Positions 42,140-51,077 of a stretch of 64,000 nt of DNA are shown here, in pieces. The notes beneath the pieces were generated by a model. That model did not search any database and was not told the origin of the DNA. It was given only the letters and a program-made list of their open reading frames with translations. Source of the stretch: JASHPR01 sp963729365 (lineage in GTDB: Bacteria; Actinomycetota; Actinomycetes; Streptosporangiales; Streptosporangiaceae). Numbering within the stretch: position 1 is the stretch's first letter; every line of letters begins with the position of its first letter. The stretch spans positions 248,001 to 312,000 of the forward strand of contig CAVSNQ010000002.1 of assembly GCA_963729365.1 (NCBI GenBank). Direction: 5' to 3'. A program made the position numbers and the translations under genes.

Positions 42140-43084
42140 TCAGTGATCAGGCACGACGAGATCTTCCAGATACCGCAGGACCGTCCGCGGGCCGCGCAGG
42201 TCGAACTCCACCCGGCAGCCGATCGGGAACTGGATCTTGCTTTGCTGGTGGCCGAACCCGACGCCGGCAATGACCGGGAACCGGCCCTTGACGCAGCGCA
42301 GGACCAGCTCGTCAGTGTCGGCGTCCGGGGCGCCCTCGGCGGGCCAGTCGGCGGGCGCACCGATGACCAGGGCAGCGATGTCCTCGAAGGCTCCGGCCAG
42401 GCGCAGCTGGGTGAGCATGCGGTCCACCTGCTCGAACGTCGCGCCGACGTGCTCAAGCAGCACGATGGCGCCCGACGTGGACGGCATCCAGCGCGTTCCC
42501 GGCAAGGCCGTTAGCTGCAGCAGGTTGCCCCCGACGACCGGACCTGAGACACCAGAGCAATCGGCCCGGTAGACGCGCCAGTCCTCGCCCGTCAGCTCCT
42601 GCCCGGCGATCGGGCCTGACACCATCCGCCAGAAGGCTGTCTCGGTCTGGCCGTCGACGTCGGGCCAGCCGAAGAACTGGAACCCGCTGACACCATGAAC
42701 GCTCGGCAAGCCGGCGGCCGCCAGGATCGAGTTGTTCAGGACCGTCGGGTCGCTAAACCCGGTGAACAGCTTCGGGTGCGCGCGGATCAGGTCGTAGTCC
42801 AGCAAGTCCACCAGGTGGGCAGCGCCGGTGCCTCCGCTGGCGGGCATGACCAGAGAAACCTCCGGGTCGCCGAACATGCTCATGACGCCCTGCGCCCGCC
42901 GCTCCGCAGTGCCCGCCAGGTAGCCAGCCCGGTCGAGCACGCCGTCGGCTACCCGCACCGCGTACCCTCGGCCGCCGAGATAACCGACCAGCCGGTCAAG
43001 CTGCGCGGCCGACACCGGCGAGGACGTCGAGACAATGCCGATGCAGTCACCGGACCGCAGCGCCCGCGGCTTCAGCAGTTCCAC
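42140..43084 (-). CDS. LD-carboxypeptidase (peptidase family S66)
   Basis: A 314-residue serine peptidase. Family members trim the terminal D-Ala from murein tetrapeptides or, as MccF, inactivate microcin-type antibiotics. Seen: LRSGDCIGIVSTSSPVS, nucleophile Ser111 in FTGFSDPTVL, GGTGAAHLVDLLDYDLI, LLEHVG near the catalytic Glu, and the His in GFGHQQSK. GTG 43084 is chosen because family similarity starts there (KPRALRSGD); the frame stays open upstream. Confidence 0.88.
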   Translation of the reverse strand: MELLKPRALRSGDCIGIVSTSSPVSAAQLDRLVGYLGGRGYAVRVADGVLDRAGYLAGTAERRAQGVMSMFGDPEVSLVMPASGGTGAAHLVDLLDYDLIRAHPKLFTGFSDPTVLNNSILAAAGLPSVHGVSGFQFFGWPDVDGQTETAFWRMVSGPIAGQELTGEDWRVYRADCSGVSGPVVGGNLLQLTALPGTRWMPSTSGAIVLLEHVGATFEQVDRMLTQLRLAGAFEDIAALVIGAPADWPAEGAPDADTDELVLRCVKGRFPVIAGVGFGHQQSKIQFPIGCRVEFDLRGPRTVLRYLEDLVVPDH

Positions 43085-43209
43085 GACTCCACTTAACCAG
43101 CGGGCTGCGACATTCTGCCCGCGCGTCCTTGACGCCACCTCGGCACGCCTGGACGACCCCTCCCGGTGGCGGCTTCGCTGCTCCCGCGTCCGCCCGCTTC
43201 GCGCGCCTG

Positions 43210-43215
43210 TAGCGT
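43210..43215 (+). promoter_or_regulatory. -10 box TAGCGT, leaderless spacing
   Basis: Six bases separate TAGCGT from GTG 43222. Confidence 0.45.
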
Positions 43216-43221
43216 AGAACA

Positions 43222-43275
43222 GTGGACCATCCCGGCGACCGCGCCCAGATCCTGATGCGGCCCGCTCCGGCATGA
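43222..43275 (+). CDS. 17-residue leaderless ORF overlapping the next gene
   Basis: GTG 43222 begins VDHPGDRAQILMRPAPA and stops at TGA 43273-43275, overlapping ATG 43272 as ATGA. A -10 box sits at leaderless distance, while the downstream gene has no good ribosome site of its own. It therefore may act as a leader that brings ribosomes to the membrane protein gene. No similarity recognised. Confidence 0.4.
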   Translation: MDHPGDRAQILMRPAPA

Positions 43276-44417
43276 CGTCGCTGGCCCGGTGGCGGGCCGG
43301 TGTCCGCCGGGCCTGGCCCTACGCCAAGTACGTCATCGGGCTGGCCCTGGTAGCTCTCGCCTTTTACCAGGTCACCGGTGACAAGGGCGAGCTCACCGAG
43401 GCCAGCGCTGCGCTGCACCAGCTGCGCTGGCAATGGGTCCTGCTGGGAGTGGCGGCGGAGGCCGCGTCGTACCTGGCGTTCGCCCAATTGCAGCGGACGC
43501 TGCTCAGGGCTGGCCGGGCCTACGTGGGCCTCGGCCCGATGACGGGCATCACGCTCGCCGCCAACTCCATCACGAACTCGTTGCCCGCCGGATCGGTCAT
43601 CGCCCCGGTGTACTCCTTCCGCCAGTTCCGGCGGCGCGGAGCCGACCCGGCCGTCGCCGGATGGTCCGTGGTGGCGACCTTCGTGGCCGCGGCGGTCACG
43701 CTGACCGTGGTGGCCGCCGCCGGTGCTGCGGTGGCCGGCGCCGAGGGGGCGAACCTGGATCTAGTCCCCGGTATCGCGGCCGCCCTCCTGCTCGCCTTGG
43801 GCACGGGGGCGGTCTTCGTCCAGGAACGGGCCCTGATATGGACCGTCACCGCCCTGCTGCATCTGAGCCAGCGGCTGACCGGATGGCCGCGAGGCGAGCT
43901 CGCGGCCCGCATCGACTGGATTATCAAACGGCTGACGGCGGTGCGCCTGTCGTCCCGCCAGGTGGTCAGTGTCCTGTCGCTCGGGCTGGCCAACTGGACG
44001 TTCGACTGCACCTGCCTGGCCGTGTCGTTCCTCGCGGTGGGGGCGGCGATACCGTGGAAAGGACTGCTGCTCGCGTACGGCGCCGGCCAGCTGGCCGCCA
44101 ACCTTCCGATCACCCCGGGCGGCCTGGGCGTGGTGGAGGGCAGCCTCACGATCGCCATCGTCGCCTTCGGCGGGGCCGAGGCGTCGACGGTCGTGGCGGT
44201 GCTCCTGTACCGGGTTATCAGCTTCTGGCTGATCCTCCCGACCGGGTGGACGGCGTTGGCCTGGTTGGCGTGGACTGGACGGCGGCACCCGTGGACCATG
44301 CCCGCTGCTGCCGGCGATGCCGGCCACCCTGGCGGCTCCGGTGCCGGCAGCGGCGGTGCCGCGGCCGCGACGGGGCAAGCCGATGGCGAAGGCAGCTCCC
44401 GGGCGGTCGGCCGATGA
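43272..44417 (+). CDS. Lysylphosphatidylglycerol synthetase TM-type (YbhN/UPF0104) membrane protein
   Basis: A 381-residue polytopic protein of the LPG synthase TM-region/flippase family. Seen: ANSITNSLPAGSVIAPVYSFRQFRRRG and AYGAGQLAANLPITPGGLGVVEGSL, the family's two hallmark loops, and about eight hydrophobic helices. Without the cytosolic synthase domain it is more likely a lipid transporter or flippase. The C-terminal 60 residues are Gly/Ala-rich. Its stop overlaps the lipoprotein start. Confidence 0.85.
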   Translation: MTSLARWRAGVRRAWPYAKYVIGLALVALAFYQVTGDKGELTEASAALHQLRWQWVLLGVAAEAASYLAFAQLQRTLLRAGRAYVGLGPMTGITLAANSITNSLPAGSVIAPVYSFRQFRRRGADPAVAGWSVVATFVAAAVTLTVVAAAGAAVAGAEGANLDLVPGIAAALLLALGTGAVFVQERALIWTVTALLHLSQRLTGWPRGELAARIDWIIKRLTAVRLSSRQVVSVLSLGLANWTFDCTCLAVSFLAVGAAIPWKGLLLAYGAGQLAANLPITPGGLGVVEGSLTIAIVAFGGAEASTVVAVLLYRVISFWLILPTGWTALAWLAWTGRRHPWTMPAAAGDAGHPGGSGAGSGGAAAATGQADGEGSSRAVGR

Positions 44418-44863
44418 TGCGCCTGCGCCGGGCGCTGGCCCTCGTCCTGTCGATCGCCGTCACCGCCGTCGGCGTGGCGGCATGCGGCGCCGGGCGCGAC
44501 ATCCTGGGAACGAACACCAGTCCGTGTTTTCTGGCCCTGCCGGTGGCCAAGCGAGCGGTAGCAGGACGCGGGTCGCTCGACGGCGTCCGGCTGGTGGACG
44601 TGAGCAGGCTCCCTTCCAGCGACCGGGCTCTGCGCAAACTGCTGGAGCAGCTGCCGATCCCGTCGTCCCACGACGTCTGCCTGGTCGCCTTCAGCGGCAG
44701 CTACAGACCCGGCCAGGTCAAACTGCCCTTCGGGGCAGTCCCAGCGTCAGGCGCGGGCCGGTTTGCCATCGCGGTAGTCACGATCCCGAAAGCCGTGCTG
44801 CTGGGCACCTTCGTGGTCCAGCGCGAGCCGCTCAGCTTCAGGCGTGAACACGTGGGCTTCTGA
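44414..44863 (+). CDS. Secreted lipoprotein of unknown function
   Basis: A 149-residue protein with a lipoprotein signal (ALALVLSIAVTAVGVAAC, lipobox VAAC). ATG 44414 overlaps the TGA of the membrane gene (ATGA). The mature domain has two Cys residues (SPCFLALPVAKRAVAG and HDVCLVAFSGSY) and a strand-rich end. No family recognised. Probably works with the membrane protein at the cell surface. Confidence 0.7.
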   Translation: MMRLRRALALVLSIAVTAVGVAACGAGRDILGTNTSPCFLALPVAKRAVAGRGSLDGVRLVDVSRLPSSDRALRKLLEQLPIPSSHDVCLVAFSGSYRPGQVKLPFGAVPASGAGRFAIAVVTIPKAVLLGTFVVQREPLSFRREHVGF

Positions 44864-44883
44864 GCGCCGACGCGGTTCCTGGC

Positions 44884-45294
44884 TCAGACGGCCCAGATGG
44901 CGTCGAACGCCCGCTGGTCGAGCGGGAGCAGCCAGCACGCGGTGACGTGCTGGCCGGCGATGTCGTACAAGCCCACGGTGGACCAGCGATGGCGGACGTT
45001 GCGGATCGTGGCGGCGCCATCGGTGAGCGCGGCGACCCGGTTCCCGTCGCCGGCCAGGACGTCGCGCCGCGTCATCCGCATCGTGCGACCGGCGAGGTCC
45101 CGCCGCCGCCGGAAGTAGCCGAGTACCTCCTCCGGCCCGCGGTAGGTCCCGGCGATGCGGTTGTCGCCCGGGACGGTCCACACGATGTCCGGGGCCAGGA
45201 GCTGGCGGAGGGCAGGGCCGGGGCCGCCCGCGTAGAACTCGTTCTGCGCCGTGTGCAGCCGGTCGAGGATGCTGACGGCAGCGTCCCGGTTCAC
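44884..45294 (-). CDS. SnoaL/NTF2-like protein
   Basis: A 136-residue NTF2-fold protein: SILDRLHTAQNEFYAGG, LLAPDIVWTVPGDNRIAGTY, and WSTVGLYDIAGQHVTACWLL, a clear SnoaL-like layout. GTG 45294 overlaps the stop of the DUF2867 gene (GTGA), so they are translated together. Confidence 0.85.
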   Translation of the reverse strand: MNRDAAVSILDRLHTAQNEFYAGGPGPALRQLLAPDIVWTVPGDNRIAGTYRGPEEVLGYFRRRRDLAGRTMRMTRRDVLAGDGNRVAALTDGAATIRNVRHRWSTVGLYDIAGQHVTACWLLPLDQRAFDAIWAV

Positions 45295-45890
45295 AGCGGC
45301 ACCGCTGCCCGCTTCGGCCAGGCCCGCCCGATCTCGCGGATCATCGCCGGGTACACGATCAGGCGCCGGAACGGCGTGATCATGGCCATGTAGCCGGTCC
45401 CGAGCAGTCCGTCGGGCTTCACCAGGACGGCCAGCTGGCCGCGGTAGCCGCCTGCCCGGTCCGGGACCCAGCCGACATGCAGCACCCCGTGGACGGTGCG
45501 GTTCACGATCTCCGCGGCCCACTCGTCGCCGGTCAGGTACAGCGGGGTGAACCCGGGCCCGCTGAAGTCCGGGCCGGACGGGGCGTCCCGCAGGTCGGGC
45601 GGCATCCGGTGACGGAGGGTTGGCCGCTCCGGGCCGTGGCGGTGGTCCGGGCCGTCCCAGCCGAGCAGGTCCCCGGCCTTGAACCGGATCGCCCACAGGG
45701 TGCGGGCGACCCGGGAGGAACTGCGCGACGGATCGCCCGAGGCGATCAGCTCGACCAGCCGGAGGAGGTCGTCCGGGCCGCCCGGCGTCGGCAGCGCCCA
45801 CACGTCCTCCAGCCGGAAGCCGGCGGTGAGCTCGTGGATTCGCCAGGGCCGGGAGGTGTGCGCGCTGTTCGGGAGCCTCATCCAGGGCAT
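45291..45890 (-). CDS. DUF2867 family protein
   Basis: A 199-residue protein beginning MRLPNSAHTSRPWRIHELTA, with FKAGDLLGWDG and LTGDEWAAEIVNRTVHGVLH, and a C-terminal MAMITPFRRLIVYPAMIREI, the pattern of DUF2867. Function unknown. It is divergent from a TetR gene across an 18-bp inverted repeat, so expression is probably under that repressor. ATG 45890 or 45881 could start it. Confidence 0.78.
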   Translation of the reverse strand: MPWMRLPNSAHTSRPWRIHELTAGFRLEDVWALPTPGGPDDLLRLVELIASGDPSRSSSRVARTLWAIRFKAGDLLGWDGPDHRHGPERPTLRHRMPPDLRDAPSGPDFSGPGFTPLYLTGDEWAAEIVNRTVHGVLHVGWVPDRAGGYRGQLAVLVKPDGLLGTGYMAMITPFRRLIVYPAMIREIGRAWPKRAAVPL

Positions 45891-45894
45891 CCAT

Positions 45895-45912
45895 CCATAC
45901 AGTAGTGTATGG
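45895..45912. promoter_or_regulatory. 18-bp inverted repeat CCATACA-N4-TGTATGG, probable TetR operator
   Basis: Perfect seven-base arms with a GTAG centre between the divergent DUF2867 and TetR genes. It overlaps TACTGT and TACACT sequences that could be -10 boxes for the minus-strand operon. Confidence 0.6.
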
Positions 45913-45974
45913 ATTCAGGCTAGGCGTGAGCTGGGGAGCTGTCAATGTCACACGGAACGCGATAGGGACAGGCG

Positions 45975-46523
45975 GTGGCCGCCCCGACCCGTACCCCCCG
46001 TGCCCAGTGGATCCAAGAGGGACTGCGGGCTCTGGCCGCCGGCGGCCCGGACGCCGTCCGGATCGAGCCGCTGGCCCGGGCGCTCGGCGTCACCAGGGGC
46101 GGCTTCTACTGGCACTTCGCCGACCGGCGCGCACTGCTGGAGGAAATGCTCGACACGTGGGAGCGGGCGACCACCGAGGAGGTGATGGAGCGCCTCGAGA
46201 GCGAGGGCGGCGACGCCGACGCCAAGCTGCGGCGGCTCTTCGCGCTCACCTCCCGCGGCGTCGTGAAAACCGACCTCGCCATCCGCGACTGGTCCCGGCG
46301 CGACCAGGCCGTCGCCAGCAGGCTCCGGCGCGTCGACAACCGGCGGATGGGCTACCTGCGCTCGCTGTTCGGCTCTTTCTGCCCCGACCCCGACGACGTC
46401 GAGGCCCGGTGCATGCTCGCCTACTCCCTGCTGATCGGCAACCACTTCATCGCCGCCGATCACGGCCCCCGCAGCCGCGCCGACGTGCTGGAACTGGCCC
46501 TCCGACAGCTCGGGGCCAGGTAA
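45975..46523 (+). CDS. TetR-family transcriptional regulator
   Basis: A 182-residue regulator: WIQEGLRALAAGGPDAVRIE and LARALGVTRGGFYWHFADRR form the helix-turn-helix (the GxTRGGFYWHF variant common in actinomycetes), then a helical effector domain. GTG 45975 has TAGGGA and six bases before it. Its operator is probably the inverted repeat at 45895. Confidence 0.88.
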   Translation: MAAPTRTPRAQWIQEGLRALAAGGPDAVRIEPLARALGVTRGGFYWHFADRRALLEEMLDTWERATTEEVMERLESEGGDADAKLRRLFALTSRGVVKTDLAIRDWSRRDQAVASRLRRVDNRRMGYLRSLFGSFCPDPDDVEARCMLAYSLLIGNHFIAADHGPRSRADVLELALRQLGAR

Positions 46524-46674
46524 CGCCGTGACACGATTCAGCGACGGCCTGCGCGTCCGCTCCCGGCGTTCCCCGGGCACGGCGGCTGGATATCCCGGCG
46601 TCCCGGGCACGGTGCGTCTGGCCGCCTTTGAGTGCGCTCGACATGACTGAGTACCCCGACGCGGTGCCCGGCGA

Positions 46675-47088
46675 TCAGCGGTCACAGGCGGGGCAGTACC
46701 TGGCCTCCGGTGTCTCGGCCAGCCTCGAGGCGGCGATGACCGCGCCGCACTGCTCGCACCAGCCAAAGCGCCCGGCCGCCAGCCGGGACAACGCGGCCTC
46801 GATCTCGGCCAGCGCGCGCCACTCCGCGACAGCCCGATGCCACATCGCGCTCGCCCGCCGCCAGGCCGCCTGACGCGCGTCCGGGCCGCCGCCGGCGTCC
46901 GCGGCGGCTTCCCGGGCATCGCGGCAGGCCAGCCACAACGCGGTGGCCCGCTCTCGCCGCTCCTGCCCCAAGAACCCGAGCAGGGCACGCCATTGCGGCA
47001 GCGCTGCCGGGTGCAGGTGCCGTGCCTCGGCTGCCGGGCTGCGCCGTGCCGCCGCACGCGGCGGGAAGATACCTAGATCTGCCGGCAT
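46675..47088 (-). CDS. DksA/TraR-like zinc-ribbon protein
   Basis: A 137-residue protein with a helical N-terminal part and a C4 zinc finger at the C-terminus: LSRLAAGRFGWCEQCGAVI ... ARYCPACDR (C-x2-C-x17-C-x2-C). This is the layout of DksA/TraR zinc-finger proteins that bind RNA polymerase, although the long N-terminus lacks the usual acidic tip. AAGGAA precedes ATG 47088. Function inferred only by fold. Confidence 0.7.
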   Translation of the reverse strand: MPADLGIFPPRAAARRSPAAEARHLHPAALPQWRALLGFLGQERRERATALWLACRDAREAAADAGGGPDARQAAWRRASAMWHRAVAEWRALAEIEAALSRLAAGRFGWCEQCGAVIAASRLAETPEARYCPACDR

Positions 47089-47391
47089 TGCATTCCTTCC
47101 GTCAGGTTGCTCCGCCTCCAGGTCGCGGTCAGACCGCTGTTACCCGCAGGCCAGCCAGGGCCGACCCTTGCCGGCTGGTGTGAATGCCGCTGTGACCACC
47201 GGGCCGCCCGCCAGGCCGGGCCCTGGTACGCGCGCCCTCCCGGCGGGCCCGGCCGGGCGCCACAACGGCCATTCGGCCGCCGACGCCGTGATCCGGCCGC
47301 AGCGGACCACCTGCCCCTGACCGTCAACGTGATCACGCGGCACGCGGCGAGATGAGGTCGTTACCTCCGCATGGCCCAGTGGGCACCCGTG
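47089..47391. other. Intergenic region, nothing recognised
   Basis: About 300 bases between two minus-strand genes. No coding pattern, repeat or hairpin stands out apart from the promoter expected for the zinc-ribbon gene. Confidence 0.6.
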
Positions 47392-47829
47392 TCAGCGGTT
47401 CCTGATGACTTTTCTGCGGTAGGCGATGCTCCCGGCGCCGGCCAGGATCGCCGCGATGCCGAGCCCGAAGAGCAGGGAGTGCTGGAAGCCGGCCGTGCCA
47501 CCGCCGCCAGTGGCCGGGGCAGCGGTGGAGAACGGGCTCGGCGCCGCCGAAGGGCTGGGCGTAGGAGTGGCCGTGGGGGTGATCGTGGGGCTGGCCGACG
47601 CGGTGGCCGTGGGGCTAACGCTCGCGCTCGGCGTAGTGACACTGGCCGTGCCACTTGGCAGGCTAGTAGGTGTTACCGAGCCGGTCCCGCCGGGCGAAAT
47701 TGGTGGCGGTGTCGCCGCGGGCGTGGACCCCGAGCAGGCCGAGACCGCCGCCGAAGCGAGTATGGCTAAGGCGGCGCCCACGACGGTCAGCCTCGCTCTG
47801 AGGCCCGTCCCCCTGATGGTTGCGCGCAT
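47392..47829 (-). CDS. Surface-anchored Ser/Thr/Pro-rich protein
   Basis: A 145-residue protein: signal peptide with lipobox-like SACS (residues 28-33), a linker of about 75 Ser/Thr/Pro/Ala residues, then PATGGGGTAG, a membrane helix (LLFGLGIAAILAGAGSIAY) and a basic tail RRKVIRNR. The TG-x-G-helix-basic tail is the layout of a cell-wall sorting signal, but the motif is not LPXTG. AGGAGG lies ten bases before ATG 47829. Function unknown. Confidence 0.7.
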   Translation of the reverse strand: MRATIRGTGLRARLTVVGAALAILASAAVSACSGSTPAATPPPISPGGTGSVTPTSLPSGTASVTTPSASVSPTATASASPTITPTATPTPSPSAAPSPFSTAAPATGGGGTAGFQHSLLFGLGIAAILAGAGSIAYRRKVIRNR

Positions 47830-48451
47830 CTTTATGGCGCCTCCTCATGCCTCCGGCAGGTGGCGGACACGTTTCCCGGTCCCGGCATCCGAAGAGGAAT
47901 CGCGGGCCAGTCAGGACGCGCCTGGCGCACGGTGGCCGAGGGCAGGTCCCGGGAGCGCCGACGGCCATAAAGGTAAAGCCCATAGACGGCACAGACATGC
48001 AATGGCCTGTTCATCACTGGAATATTAGGCTACGCGATTAGCGCGACCTCGGGAAGACGGAGGACCTCAGCGCCCTCGGCCGGCGGCCGCGGCCAGGCCG
48101 GCCGGTGAGTGAGCGGCGATCAGGTCGCGGCACCGCCCGATCAGCACGTGCTGGAACGACCGGGTAGCGGCCCCCTCGGCGAGGATCGCCAGCGGGCCCG
48201 ACGATCACACACGGTCACCGAAGCCGGGCCAGGCCGGCCACGGGCAGACGCTTACCGGCAGGACTCCGGGCGCATATCACACTGGTCGTTCACGAAGGCC
48301 CTAGCAGGACGGTTTCCCGGCAGACGGACCCAGAGGTATCGTCTGGGGGAAGAACAGGGGGAAAGGTGACCTTCTCGCGCCTCTTGCCTGAGGTGGCCTC
48401 GGGAATTGCCAAGTGCCTCGGAGCAGTTTCCGAGATTTGCGAGGACGCGCA
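47830..48451. other. Long divergent intergenic region
   Basis: About 620 bases between divergent genes, with no complete gene. A 46-codon open stretch on the minus strand (48204-48067, ending AAAAGRGR) has coding-like codon bias but no start codon and may be a decayed gene tail. Promoters of the surface protein and of the conservon kinase must lie here. Confidence 0.5.
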
Positions 48452-51067
48452 ATGAGCCGGTCCGGTTCTGCCGATGCCACCCCGCCCCGCGCTTTGCCCG
48501 CCCAGCGTGGCGCGGGCTCCGTGCTGGCCCTGCGAAACTGGCGGGTGGCCCGCCGACTGATCGTCCTGGTGGCCATTCCGACGGTGCTGGGCCTGGCGCT
48601 CACCGGGCTGCGGGTCACTGACACGATACGCAGCGCGGAGGCGTACGGCCAGGTCGGCCGGCTAGCGGTGGTGGGTCAGGAGGTCACCGGCTTAGCGTCG
48701 GCGATGGAGGACGAGCGGGCGAACACGGCCGCGTTCATCACGGCCGGGCGCCCGGCCGCAGGCCTTCCGGGCCTGCACCGGCGGTATCAGGTCACCGACG
48801 ACTGGGCGGCCACGACGCGCCAGCTAATTCTGCGGCTGGGCGGCGGCTACCCGGCCCAGACGCGGGCCAGCGCGGCCACGGTCCTGGCCAGCATCGCCGA
48901 GCTACCCGGCCTGCGCAGGCACGCGACGCAGAGCCAGGCTCCCGCGCTGGCCGTGATCAACGGCTATTCCGCGGCGATAGCTGGCCTGTTCTCGGTCAAC
49001 AACGGCATCGCCGACTTGAGCGGCAGCTCAGCGCTGGCCACCAGCGTGCGCGCGCTGGGCTCGCTGTCCAGGATGAGGGACCAGGCCTCGCAGCAGCAGG
49101 CCATCCTCGGCGTGGCGCTCGCCGAGGGTCGCTTCGGGCCGGGGGCGCTCACCGCGCTGACCATCGCCCAGGCGCAACAGGCCAGTGACCTCGTATCGTT
49201 CCGCAGCTCGGCGACTCCCGAGGAGAGCTGGGCCCTCACTGACACCATGGCCCGCCCCCCGGCCAGGCAGGCCCGGGCTATCGAACAGCGAGCGACGGCG
49301 GCCGGTGATGGCCCGTTGACCCTCGGCCCCCACGCCAGCCAGCAATGGCGGACCGGGACGTCCTACACGGTCGCCTGGATGGGTGCTGCCGAGCGGCAGC
49401 TGGCGGCCTGGATCACGGCCTACGCTCAGTCCCTGCAGCGCAGCGCGATGCGGTCCGCGATAATCACGGGCGGCGCGGCGCTGGCCGCCTTGATCCTTAT
49501 CCTGCTGGTCACCTTGATCATCGTCAGGTCCCTGGTGCTCCCGCTGCGACGGCTCGAAGCAGCCGCCCTGGATGTCGCCGGGGTACGCCTGCCTGCGGAG
49601 GTCCGCGCGCTGGGCGCGGCCGGGAACGAACCCCCTCCACTGGTGACGCCGGTCGACGTGCCGTCCACCGACGAGATCGGCCAGGTCGCCCGCGCCTTCG
49701 ACCAGGTACACCGGGAAGCGGTGCGGCTGGCTGGGGAAGAGGCCCGGCTGCGGGGGGACAGCGTCAGTGCCATCTACGCAAGTTTCTTCCGGCGCAGCCA
49801 TTCCCTGCTGGAACGGCTGCTGCGGCTGATCGACGGCCTGGAACTCGGCGAGGATGACCCGGAACGGCTGGCCACTCTGTTCCAGATGGATCATCTGGCC
49901 ACGCGGTTGCGGCGCAACTCAGACACCACGCACGTCCTCGCAGGGCACGAGACACCGCACCACCGGACCGAGCCGGTCACCCTGGTGGACGTGCTTCGGG
50001 CCGCGGTATCCGAGATCGAGCAGTACGACCGGGTCGTTCTCAACGCGCAGCAGGGTGTCTCGGTCAGCGGGAGCGCTGCGGCCGACATCGTGCACCTGCT
50101 GGCCGAGCTGCTGGACAACGCCACCACGTTTTCGCCCAAGACGACCCAGGTCATCATGTCCGGGCACACAGTGCGCGGGGGCGGCTCGCTGATCAAGATT
50201 ACCGACTGCGGAACGGGTATGCCCGAGGAGCAGCTGACCCAGCTCAACTGGCAGCTGGCCCACCCGGACCTCGCCGACGTGACGGTGTCCCCGCAGTTGG
50301 GCTTGTTCGCGGTCGCGCAGCTAGCGGCGCGGCACGGCATCAAGGTGGCGCTGGGGCTGTCGCCGGGCGGCGGTGCCACTGCCGAAATACACCTTCCCGC
50401 CGCGCTGATCGCGCCAGACGCCAGGGCCGGCGGCTGGGCGGGACCAGCTGGCGAAGCCCTCCGGGCCAGGGCCGGCCGGGGAGCCGTGGCTGCGGCAGCG
50501 GATCCGCGGTCCTCATCTCCCTGGTTCCCGGCGCGGCCAAAGTTTGCCGCAGGGCCGGAGATCGTCCCCCTCGATGCCGTCCCGCTGCCGCTCGGCGCGC
50601 CGTTGCCATCCCCGGCCCCGCCCGCCCCTCCCGCCGCGACCAGGCCGGAGCCGGCAGGCGCGGAGCAGAGCGGCGCGCTGCCCATCTTCGAGGCCGTCGG
50701 ATCTGACTATTTCGATACCTGCGGCCAGGACCTGCCCGAGCCGAGCGAGCCGCAAGCCAGCCAGCCGACGCTGGCGGAGGAGCCGGCCTCGGCACCTTCG
50801 GCCTCCCCCGCTGACGGCTGGCGTGCCGCGGCGGCGGACAGCACCCCGGCCGCTGGTGCCGTGACCTCCGCCGGGCTGCCGCAGCGGATTCCGCAGGCCA
50901 ACCTCGTCCTCGGTGCCGCCGCTGACCGGGAGGCCCGGCAAGCCACGGCGGCCGAATCGGCGCAGATCGCGGTAGGCAGGCTGGCCAGCTTCCAGCGGGG
51001 CTCCCGGCGGGCCAGGGCGGTGACCCGGATCGACCGCGACGCGAAGCGGTCATCCGAGGACGACTGA
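48452..51067 (+). CDS. Conservon-type sensor histidine kinase (CvnA-like)
   Basis: An 871-residue membrane kinase. In order: first membrane helix (residues 31-55), extracellular nitrate/nitrite-sensor-like helical domain (60-330), second helix (about 335-360), HAMP linker, a DHp-like region with MDHLATRLRRNSD, HATPase domain (N box ELLDNATTFSP, G box CGTGMPEEQL), and a 250-residue Pro/Ala-rich tail ending in basic residues. In Streptomyces conservons, CvnA works with CvnB, CvnC and the GTPase CvnD in a membrane complex. Here only the CvnB-like gene follows. ATG 48452 has GAGGA upstream. Confidence 0.88.
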   Translation: MSRSGSADATPPRALPAQRGAGSVLALRNWRVARRLIVLVAIPTVLGLALTGLRVTDTIRSAEAYGQVGRLAVVGQEVTGLASAMEDERANTAAFITAGRPAAGLPGLHRRYQVTDDWAATTRQLILRLGGGYPAQTRASAATVLASIAELPGLRRHATQSQAPALAVINGYSAAIAGLFSVNNGIADLSGSSALATSVRALGSLSRMRDQASQQQAILGVALAEGRFGPGALTALTIAQAQQASDLVSFRSSATPEESWALTDTMARPPARQARAIEQRATAAGDGPLTLGPHASQQWRTGTSYTVAWMGAAERQLAAWITAYAQSLQRSAMRSAIITGGAALAALILILLVTLIIVRSLVLPLRRLEAAALDVAGVRLPAEVRALGAAGNEPPPLVTPVDVPSTDEIGQVARAFDQVHREAVRLAGEEARLRGDSVSAIYASFFRRSHSLLERLLRLIDGLELGEDDPERLATLFQMDHLATRLRRNSDTTHVLAGHETPHHRTEPVTLVDVLRAAVSEIEQYDRVVLNAQQGVSVSGSAAADIVHLLAELLDNATTFSPKTTQVIMSGHTVRGGGSLIKITDCGTGMPEEQLTQLNWQLAHPDLADVTVSPQLGLFAVAQLAARHGIKVALGLSPGGGATAEIHLPAALIAPDARAGGWAGPAGEALRARAGRGAVAAAADPRSSSPWFPARPKFAAGPEIVPLDAVPLPLGAPLPSPAPPAPPAATRPEPAGAEQSGALPIFEAVGSDYFDTCGQDLPEPSEPQASQPTLAEEPASAPSASPADGWRAAAADSTPAAGAVTSAGLPQRIPQANLVLGAAADREARQATAAESAQIAVGRLASFQRGSRRARAVTRIDRDAKRSSEDD

Positions 51068-51077
51068 GAGGAAGCAT

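Noticed and set aside
48067..48204. 46-codon open stretch on the minus strand with coding-like bias
   Set aside because: No start codon and no recognisable similarity; reported only within the intergenic entry.
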